Origin: a virus
Strand: one strand, 5' to 3'
IMG/VR virus record: IMGVR_UViG_3300042485_000684
Location: 1 to 42,142 of that record
DNA length: 42,142 nt
Of this stretch, positions 29,403 to 34,606 are shown in pieces. The notes beneath the pieces are model-generated. The model was not told the DNA's origin, did no database searches, and worked only from the letters and a program-made list of their open reading frames with translations. Made by a program: the position numbers and the translations under genes. Each line of letters opens with the position of its first letter. The first letter of the stretch is position 1.

Positions 29403-29426
29403 ATTATCAAGGATAGTTGCTATAAT
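29399..29426 (+). promoter_or_regulatory. Sigma70-type promoter directly abutting gp46
   Basis: TTGAAT at 29399-29404, a 16-base spacer, then TATAAT at 29421-29426 with a TGC extension (TGCTATAAT). Only five bases separate the perfect -10 from the gp46 ATG, so the transcript would begin at or near the start codon. It gives gp46 its own promoter downstream of the inserted cassette. Confidence 0.6.
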
Positions 29427-29431
29427 AAAGT

Positions 29432-31201
29432 ATGTTTAAAATAAAAAATCTCACAGTTAAAAACTTTATGAGCGTAGGTAATGCTACGCAAGCGGTTGAG
29501 TTTGACCGTAACGATCTCACGTTAGTATTAGGAGTCAACGTTGACTTAGGTGGTGATGACAGTGGCGCACGTAACGGCACTGGTAAAACAACTATCATCA
29601 ATGCCTTAAGCTACAGTCTGTTTGGACAAGCATTAACTAATATTAAACGTGATAACTTAATTAATAAAACCAATGGTAAGAACATGTTGGTTACTGTTGA
29701 GTTTGAACATAACGGACAAGATTATAAGATTGAACGTGGACGTAAGCCTAACATAATGAAGTTTTATGTAGGCGACGAAGAAAAAGAAATTACAGACGAG
29801 AGTCAAGGCGACAGTAGAGAAACGCAGGCTGAAATTGAACGCTTGTTAAGTATGTCGCATAATATGTTTAAGCACATTGTTGCGCTTAATACCTATACCG
29901 AACCGTTCCTTAGTCTTAAAGCTAATGACCAACGTGAAATAATCGAACAGTTACTTGGCATCACTGTATTAAGTGAAAAGGCAGAAAAACTCAAAGAGTT
30001 GGGTCGTGCTACCAAGGATGCAATACAGCAAGAAGAGTTCAATATTAAAGCAATAAACGACGCAAATGGCCGTATTCAAGAGCAAATCGACAGCTTAAAA
30101 CGTCGGCAAACTATGTGGACTACTAAGCATGCAGATGACACAGTAAAACTACAAAATGCCCTTACAGAACTACGTAAAATTGATATCGAACAAGAGCTAG
30201 CGGCACATACTGCGCTTACTGCTTACAATCAACAGCGCAAAGACCTAGATGATTTATCCAAAGCTATATTACGTAGTGAAGCAGATATTGCCCGTGAACA
30301 AAAAACCATAGACAAAGTTACTAAAGAAATTTCTGATCTTGAAGCACATACTTGTTATGCTTGCGGACAGCATTTTCATGATAGCAAGCATGAAGAAGTG
30401 TTAGCGGCTAAACGTGCATCACTTGAAACTGCTACGAATCAATATTTGTCAGATGAATCACAGTTGCTTGCACTTACTGGTGCTAAGGCAGAAATTGGCC
30501 CACTAGGTGCTCAACCTCGAGTATATTACGATAAAGAAGCAGATGCGTTTCATCACAAGGGTTCTATTACCAGTTTAGAAACACAGTTAGCCGCTAAGGC
30601 TACAGAAGTTGATCCATATGCTGAACAAATTGAAGAAATGACACAGACTGCCTTAGTAGAAACTGATTATACTACTATGAACGAGCTAGTTAAGTTAAAA
30701 GAACATCAAGACTTCTTGTTAAAACTATTAACCAACAAAGATAGCTTTATCCGTAAACGTATCATTGATCAAAACTTGTTGCATTTAAACGCACGTCTAA
30801 GTCAATACTTGGATCGTATTGGATTGCCACACACAGTAACGTTCTTAAATGATTTAAGCGTTGAGATTACAGAGTTAGGACGTGAGTTAGACTTTGATAA
30901 CTTGTCACGTGGTGAACGTAATCGCTTGATATTAAGTTTATCTTGGGCATTCCGTGATGTTTGGGAAAGTTTATACAATCCTATTAACTTATTGTTCATT
31001 GATGAACTTATTGATAGTGGTATGGATAGTAGTGGAGTTGAAAGTTCATTGAGCATACTTAAAAAGATGTCACGTGAGCATGAGAAAAGTATTTGGCTTG
31101 TTTCGCATAAAGATGAACTTGCAGGTCGAGTTAACAATATTATGACTGTAACCAAAGAGAATGGGTTTACATCATATAGCACAGATGTTGATGTTATCTA
31201 A
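29432..31201 (+). CDS. 46: Recombination endonuclease subunit gp46 (SbcC/Rad50-like ATPase)
   Basis: A 589-residue SMC-like ATPase. Walker A is GARNGTGKTT near residue 46. A coiled-coil arm interrupted by the zinc hook CYACGQ (near 308) follows, then the ABC signature LSRGERNR (about 490) and Walker B LLFIDELID (about 518) with a late histidine switch in WLVSHKDEL. Length and order agree with T4 gp46 (560 aa). It pairs with gp47 to process DNA ends. In this phage the two genes are separated by three inserted ORFs, and gp46 has its own promoter. The downstream radical-SAM gene starts within its last codons. Confidence 0.95.
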   Translation: MFKIKNLTVKNFMSVGNATQAVEFDRNDLTLVLGVNVDLGGDDSGARNGTGKTTIINALSYSLFGQALTNIKRDNLINKTNGKNMLVTVEFEHNGQDYKIERGRKPNIMKFYVGDEEKEITDESQGDSRETQAEIERLLSMSHNMFKHIVALNTYTEPFLSLKANDQREIIEQLLGITVLSEKAEKLKELGRATKDAIQQEEFNIKAINDANGRIQEQIDSLKRRQTMWTTKHADDTVKLQNALTELRKIDIEQELAAHTALTAYNQQRKDLDDLSKAILRSEADIAREQKTIDKVTKEISDLEAHTCYACGQHFHDSKHEEVLAAKRASLETATNQYLSDESQLLALTGAKAEIGPLGAQPRVYYDKEADAFHHKGSITSLETQLAAKATEVDPYAEQIEEMTQTALVETDYTTMNELVKLKEHQDFLLKLLTNKDSFIRKRIIDQNLLHLNARLSQYLDRIGLPHTVTFLNDLSVEITELGRELDFDNLSRGERNRLILSLSWAFRDVWESLYNPINLLFIDELIDSGMDSSGVESSLSILKKMSREHEKSIWLVSHKDELAGRVNNIMTVTKENGFTSYSTDVDVI

Positions 31202-32075
31202 TATTAAAGTATTGCATATCGAACCAACCGACGCATGCAATGCGGCCTGTCCACAGTGTGCGAGAGAAACAGATACAACGTTCAATAAGAATGTTTTGCA
31301 TCATCTTACTGTAGATCAAATTAAAAAATTAGTTAGCGAAGATGTTATTCGCAATCTTGATAAAATGTTTATGTGCGGCGACTACGGTGATCCAGCAGCT
31401 GGCAAACACACATTAGAAATTTTTAAATATTTTAGAAGTGTAAATCCTAAAATAATATTAGGAATGAATACAAATGGTGGGCTAAGATCTACTAACTGGT
31501 GGAGAGAATTAGCCACAGTTATGCATCAACCTAGTACTGCTCCGCAAGAATATGTAGTGTGGAGTATCGATGGGTTAGCTGACACTAATCATATCTATCG
31601 AATCAATACAGAATGGAATAAAATAATAGCAAATGCACAGGCATTTATACAAGCAGGTGGGCTTGCTCATTGGGAGATGTTAGTGTTTAAACACAACGAA
31701 CATCAGGTTGACCAAGCACAGCAATTAGCAAGAGAGCTTGGATTTAAATGGTTTCGCGCCAAGGTCAGCAAAAGATTTAACAGTACCCCAATATCATTCC
31801 TACAATCTCCGTCCGGGTGGGCAAATCCTACTGTGACTAGTGGTACTATAGAGTGTGCTGCACTTAAAGATCAAAGTTTATATATATCAGCTAAAGGTAT
31901 CATGCATCCGTGTTGTTGGCTTGGAACTACTTCACATACTATCAACGATTTTACTAATATACAGCAGTCGTGGTTATCGCTTAATCCCAATAATATTTGC
32001 GTTAATACCTGTACTAAAAATAAATTAGGTACAAGTTTTACAAATCAATGGCAGAGAGAAATAGAATTTAATTAA
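31191..32075 (+). CDS. Second radical SAM protein with SPASM/twitch-like C-terminus
   Basis: From the ATG at 31191 the protein has 294 residues and begins MLSNIKVLHIEPTDACNA. The CxxxCxxC motif CNAACPQC is at residues 16-23, the same spacing from the N-terminus as in the first radical-SAM protein. MCGDYGDPAAG takes the place of the GGEP strand, and LGMNTNGG and VVWSIDGL are further barrel strands. The C-terminal cysteines (IECAALKDQ, GIMHPCCWLG, ICVNTC) suggest an auxiliary cluster. ATGs at 31161 and 31185 are alternatives; I prefer 31191 because the family block starts right after it. It overlaps the end of gp46. The substrate is unknown. It is not a recent copy of the first enzyme, since the sequences are clearly different. 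Confidence 0.83.
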   Translation: MLSNIKVLHIEPTDACNAACPQCARETDTTFNKNVLHHLTVDQIKKLVSEDVIRNLDKMFMCGDYGDPAAGKHTLEIFKYFRSVNPKIILGMNTNGGLRSTNWWRELATVMHQPSTAPQEYVVWSIDGLADTNHIYRINTEWNKIIANAQAFIQAGGLAHWEMLVFKHNEHQVDQAQQLARELGFKWFRAKVSKRFNSTPISFLQSPSGWANPTVTSGTIECAALKDQSLYISAKGIMHPCCWLGTTSHTINDFTNIQQSWLSLNPNNICVNTCTKNKLGTSFTNQWQREIEFN

Positions 32076-32080
32076 ATTTT

Positions 32081-32100
32081 ACCACCCACTACAAGGTGGT
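32081..32100. other. Short GC-rich hairpin between the second radical-SAM gene and the Hc1-like gene
   Basis: ACCACC, an 8-base loop, GGTGGT. There is no U-run after it on the plus strand, so it is not a classic terminator there. AAAATTT follows on the minus strand. It directly abuts the TTAAATAC late-type element and may insulate the two transcripts or protect a 3' end. Confidence 0.45.
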
Positions 32101-32106
32101 TAAATA
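32099..32106 (+). promoter_or_regulatory. Candidate late promoter of the Hc1-like gene
   Basis: GTTAAATACACA, sharing TAAATACAC with the perfect gp20 late promoter. AAGGAG lies at 32118-32123 and the ATG at 32132, giving good leader geometry. The first two positions of the late box differ from consensus. Confidence 0.45.
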
Positions 32107-32131
32107 CACATAATAACAAGGAGAAGTAAAC

Positions 32132-32317
32132 ATGTCAATTCATGAAGATATTTTAGCAGCAGTAGAACTATACGTAGCAGAATCAGAAAAATTTGAAGTT
32201 AAGGGTGTTAAGGCCGCAGCGGCACGTGCTCGTGGTGCATTAGGTGATTTAGGTAAGTTAACTAAAGCTCGTCGTGCAGAAATCCAAGAGAAGAAAAATG
32301 CAGCGGCTGCAAAATAA
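32132..32317 (+). CDS. Small Hc1/histone H1-like nucleoprotein
   Basis: A 61-residue, Lys/Arg/Ala-rich protein. Its core EKFEVKGVKAAAARARGALG followed by KLTKARRAEIQEKKN matches the chlamydial Hc1-type (histone H1-like) small domain, which also occurs in aquatic T4-like phages. It probably binds DNA, either compacting phage DNA or helping take over the host nucleoid; which of these is inference. It has the strongest Shine-Dalgarno site in this part of the window (AAGGAG, 8 bases from the ATG), so high expression is expected. The GIY-YIG gene follows after 7 bases. Confidence 0.75.
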   Translation: MSIHEDILAAVELYVAESEKFEVKGVKAAAARARGALGDLGKLTKARRAEIQEKKNAAAAK

Positions 32318-32324
32318 ATAACGT

Positions 32325-32765
32325 ATGACATACGACTTCCCCTGGATCTATAATGGTACACCTTTCGATTCGGGGGATATTGGTGAATACTACGGTTTCA
32401 TTTATAGAATAACCAATCTTACTAACGGCTACGATTATGTGGGTCGTAAGTATTTTAAAACTATCAAAAAAAGACCACCGTTAAAAGGCAAGAAGAACAA
32501 ACGTCTAGAAACAATTGAAACTGATTGGAAAGACTATTGGGGTTCTTCGAGTCGACTAGTAGCAGATATCCTAGCTTTAGGCAAGGAACAGTTTAAACGC
32601 GAAATTATACATCTATGTCTAAGTCGTGGTGAAACTAACTACATGGAAGCGCATTATCAATTTATGGAAGAAGTACTGTTGAGGGAAGATAACTACAATG
32701 GTATTATACAAATTAAATTAGGCAAGGGTTCCGTAAAAGATTTAAAAATTAATAAAACCAGTTGA
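32325..32765 (+). CDS. GIY-YIG nuclease-domain protein (homing-endonuclease-like)
   Basis: A 146-residue protein. The GIY-YIG core is at residues 24-43: GFIYRITNLTNGYDYVGRKY, with GFIY and YVG as the two half-motifs and R41 as the expected catalytic arginine. DWKDYWGSSSRL and the glutamate in RGETNYMEAHYQF (about residue 104) complete the pattern. It is short, with no added DNA-binding domain visible, so target recognition is unclear. Such genes are common free-standing elements in T4-like phages. Its stop codon overlaps the -35 box of the RNA gene that follows, so the two are packed end to end. No good ribosome site is visible in the 7-base gap upstream. Confidence 0.8.
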   Translation: MTYDFPWIYNGTPFDSGDIGEYYGFIYRITNLTNGYDYVGRKYFKTIKKRPPLKGKKNKRLETIETDWKDYWGSSSRLVADILALGKEQFKREIIHLCLSRGETNYMEAHYQFMEEVLLREDNYNGIIQIKLGKGSVKDLKINKTS

Positions 32766-32790
32766 CCAACGACACTAAACGTATTACAAT
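32762..32790 (+). promoter_or_regulatory. Sigma70-type promoter of the large structured RNA
   Basis: TTGACC at 32762-32767, exactly 17 bases, then TACAAT at 32785-32790: five of six consensus bases in each box with optimal spacing. The expected start is an A near 32797. No ribosome site and ORF follow, only the structured region, so it appears dedicated to a non-coding RNA. Confidence 0.72.
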
Positions 32791-32796
32791 AAACAC

Positions 32797-33362
32797 ACAG
32801 CTCTCAGACACCAAGTCACTCTCATAGAAACAAATTCCAACTCCGTAGTAAAGTAGTAAATGTTTTAACAGCCCTATTGCAGATTAAGTTCTGTATTCAG
32901 AGGAGATCGTGCTCGCGTAATGGCCGCACGTGGAACGTGTAGACTAGACTACACACTGAATGGCGACCGTGTATTGTGCTATAAAAAGCGAATCAACAAT
33001 ATAAAAATTAGGTGTAAAAACCGAATGATTTGGGCACTGTGAAAAAGATACAACCCATATGATGACATAGTTTGGCTAACTACGGATTATGCATCAACCG
33101 TCGCAAGAAGCAAGAGTAGGGAGTACAGGGCGACCGCTTCCGTGTAAATGAATATAATCTCTTTTAGTTAGTATGATGAAGCACTCGGATGAAGTCGCTC
33201 TGTTTTACTTTGCCTGTAATGGGTGAAGTATGACTATAATCTGGATGAAGCAGTTCTAAAGTCAAAAGCAATACAGTAAGTATTAAAGTAATTTAAATTA
33301 ATTAGATTAGAAGAAAAAGCATTGAGCGATAGCGATAATGCAGATGTCGTTAGACATCTTTT
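32797..33362 (+). ncRNA. Large structured non-coding RNA (about 566 nt), class not recognised
   Basis: A gene-free stretch between a consensus-like promoter and an intrinsic terminator. From 32878 it can be folded into a chain of helices: 32878-83/32890-95 (hairpin); 32896-900/32956-60 enclosing 32908-12/32926-30 and 32937-42/32949-54 (three-way junction); 32963-67/33100-104 (GCGAC/GTCGC) enclosing 32971-77/32996-33002, 33031-34/33054-57 and 33061-69/33088-95 with one bulge; 33130-34/33194-98 (again GCGAC/GTCGC) with 33139-42/33186-89; 33206-14/33222-30 (nine pairs); 33231-35/33260-64; 33319-23/33337-41; then the terminator. By hand count 39 of 70 bases at 32901-32970 are G or C, well above the AT-rich neighbours. 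GATGAAG recurs three times, once as a whole hairpin loop. I see no tRNA T-arm, RNase P, tmRNA or intron core. Size and phage context recall the GOLLD and ROOL 'ornate' RNAs, but I cannot show homology. The fold is by eye. Confidence 0.72.
33342..33362 (+). terminator. Intrinsic terminator of the large RNA
   Basis: AGATGTC, loop GTTA, GACATCT, then TTT (four T in a row including the stem end). A further hairpin, GCATT/AATGC (33319-33341), sits directly before it. It ends rightward transcription ahead of the convergent gp26 unit. Confidence 0.75.
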
Positions 33363-33420
33363 AAGTATATTAAAGTTTTTGCTGTTATAATGACTTTGAC
33401 AGGTGTATATTATAGTCAAT

Positions 33421-33444
33421 AAAAAAGCACAATAAATGTGCTTT
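33421..33444 (-). terminator. Intrinsic terminator of the gp26 unit
   Basis: The minus strand reads AAAGCACA, loop TTTAT, TGTGCTTT, then further T residues (six in a row from within the stem end). It lies 10 bases after the stop codon of the -1 frame ORF. This supports that ORF being part of the transcription unit. Confidence 0.82.
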
Positions 33445-33453
33445 AGTATTCTA

Positions 33454-33690
33454 TTAGAAAAATGGCATCCCACTTTTTTTGGTTGTTTCCATATTTTCTT
33501 TAATTATTTTTGATATTAGTTCTCTTTCTTGTTGACTTAACATCATTGCATCTTCGTAACTTATTCCCCCTCGCATATACCAGGAAATTCGCAACGCATC
33601 ATCTTTATAGGCCCTTATCTCTTTTTCGTAGCCGTCTAACAGTTCTACGATTGCATCGTTGTCTAGTGTTAAGAGCCTACTGCGAAAAAA
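33454..33690 (-). CDS. -1 frame extension of gp26 (probably expressed by programmed frameshift)
   Basis: A 78-codon stretch in the -1 frame of gp26, open from a TGA at 33702-33700 to TAA at 33456-33454. It reads ...LLDGYEKEIRAYKDDALRIS, WYMRGGISYEDAMMLSQQER, ELISKIIKENMETTKKSGMP, FF. This looks like the conserved small protein found after gp26 in aquatic T4-like phages (the gp51 position in T4). There is no ATG, GTG or TTG before the conserved part; the first TTG falls inside KDDALRISW and the first ATG after WY. Translation could arrive by -1 slippage at 33690-33684, giving a gp26 fusion of about 359 residues. A non-canonical start (for example CTG at 33642) is the alternative. A terminator follows immediately. 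Confidence 0.7.
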   Translation of the reverse strand, partial: FFRSRLLTLDNDAIVELLDGYEKEIRAYKDDALRISWYMRGGISYEDAMMLSQQERELISKIIKENMETTKKSGMPFF

Positions 33691-34532
33691 CTTGCAAAAT
33701 CAAATTCAACCGTTACACTAAATTCTGCGTTACAGCTATGACAATTAACATCGATTGGCTTAATACCGCCTTGTTTACCTAATTCTGTTAATGTAGCCTT
33801 AATTGTTTTAATTACATTAGAATCACAATTACTGTAGAATTCATTGATAAATGCTTCGTCGGATACAATACTACCGTCGGGCATTTCAATATAATCAGTA
33901 CTACCTGTTAATAGTGATACATTTAAATCAATAATTTTAGATAATTGTTGATCAAAAACTTTTTTAAGTTCTTCTGGGTTATCGTTTAATTGACCTAACG
34001 TTTTCATTATTTGCTGTTCTTCGAACGCAATCATATTAGATTTATTAACATTGAAATATGCCTGTGGTTTAAGTTTAATTTTTAATTCATCAACTTTAAC
34101 CTTTTGTGTATATACAGGTGCAGTAATATTGCTTAATATAACACTTAAATCGATAGCATAGTCGCTAGTCTCACTACATTTTGGACAGGTAGCACCAAAA
34201 TCCATTTGATTACCGTAGCTGGCAATACGTATAGCAATAATAGCTGAATCAACATCGATGCTAGGCATCATCCATGCATCCTTAATATTTGGACAACAGC
34301 TTTCAATTACATTAACTACACCTTGCCCGTTAAGCAATGCATCTGGAGTTTTAAGTGTAATTTCATCTTTTGTACTCATAGGTAACACTGCAATTTCATT
34401 GTTTAACGGTAGGTCAATTGAGCCTTCAGGCCAATGTGCTCCGCCACTAGGCAATTTTAAATATAATGCAGGTTGCCGAAAGTGTTTAGCCAACGGATTA
34501 GTTGGTGCAAATGACTGAGTTTGATTCACCAT
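33669..34532 (-). CDS. 26: Baseplate hub/tail assembly protein gp26
   Basis: A 287-residue protein with the gp26 family pattern: LYLKLPSGGAHWPEG near residue 30, EIAVLPMSTKDEITLKTPDA, LLNGQGVVNVIESCCPNIKD. Two cysteine pairs (CPKC near residue 138 and CHSC near 267) probably bind one zinc. T4 gp26 is shorter (208 aa). In T4, gp26 acts in hub assembly with gp51, gp28 and gp29. Here it is the only recognisable gene of a short leftward unit flanked by a late promoter and a terminator, divergent from the tape-measure-like gene. The last codons AGT TTT TTC GCA contain a U UUU UUC heptamer, four codons before the TAA run-out. Confidence 0.88.
   Translation of the reverse strand: MVNQTQSFAPTNPLAKHFRQPALYLKLPSGGAHWPEGSIDLPLNNEIAVLPMSTKDEITLKTPDALLNGQGVVNVIESCCPNIKDAWMMPSIDVDSAIIAIRIASYGNQMDFGATCPKCSETSDYAIDLSVILSNITAPVYTQKVKVDELKIKLKPQAYFNVNKSNMIAFEEQQIMKTLGQLNDNPEELKKVFDQQLSKIIDLNVSLLTGSTDYIEMPDGSIVSDEAFINEFYSNCDSNVIKTIKATLTELGKQGGIKPIDVNCHSCNAEFSVTVEFDFASFFAVGS
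33684..33690 (-). promoter_or_regulatory. Putative -1 ribosomal frameshift heptamer in gp26
   Basis: The minus strand reads T TTT TTC in gp26 phase (X XXY YYZ). It lies inside the 31-base overlap between the opening of the -1 ORF (33699) and the gp26 stop (33669). A small hairpin ACGAT-GCA-ATCGT lies about 24 bases downstream, farther than usual for a stimulator. No upstream Shine-Dalgarno-like stimulator is obvious. Confidence 0.55.
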
Positions 34533-34543
34533 GATTTATTTCC

Positions 34544-34551
34544 TATAAATA
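34544..34551 (+). promoter_or_regulatory. Late promoter (TATAAATA) of the tape-measure-like gene
   Basis: Perfect TATAAATA on the plus strand, 55 bases before the ATG at 34607. The expected start near 34558 lies between this box and the opposing minus-strand box. Confidence 0.7.
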
Positions 34552-34571
34552 ATTGATAGTACCATATTATA

Positions 34572-34579
34572 TATTTATA
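34572..34579 (-). promoter_or_regulatory. Late promoter (TATAAATA) of gp26
   Basis: Perfect TATAAATA on the minus strand, 39 bases before the gp26 ATG at 34532. It faces the plus-strand box at 34544-34551 only 20 bases away, so the two transcripts would have complementary first bases and polymerases could not occupy both promoters at once. Confidence 0.7.
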
Positions 34580-34606
34580 GCGGTAAAAACATAGGTAAAA
34601 AAAGTT

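Noticed and set aside
33074-33085. GGCTAACTACGG, similar to a 16S rRNA segment
   Set aside because: Only 12 bases match and the surrounding sequence does not follow 16S rRNA; chance similarity.
32842-33086. Perfect 8-base complementarity TCCGTAGT (32842-32849) with ACTACGGA (33079-33086) as a pseudoknot
   Set aside because: An 8-base match is expected a few times by chance in about 600 bases, and it would compete with the local helix; kept out of the model without covariation data.
32937-33100. Group I intron core (GACTA elements near a GIY-YIG gene)
   Set aside because: The GACTA strings lie in a simple local hairpin, the other conserved core strands are missing and no gene is interrupted; the flanking genes are complete.
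32797-33362. tRNA, tmRNA or RNase P RNA in the gene-free stretch
   Set aside because: No GGTTCRA-type T-arm, no tmRNA ends and no RNase P conserved blocks were found on either strand.
33383-33391. Extended -10 (TGTTATAAT) on the plus strand between the two terminators
   Set aside because: No -35 at a proper distance, and a transcript from it would run directly into the antisense of gp26; too weak to call.
33234-33473. 79-codon minus-strand ORF across the convergent terminators
   Set aside because: It overlaps the gp26-unit terminator, the -1 frame ORF and the structured RNA, has no ribosome site and a composition unlike the neighbouring proteins; it is a chance ORF.
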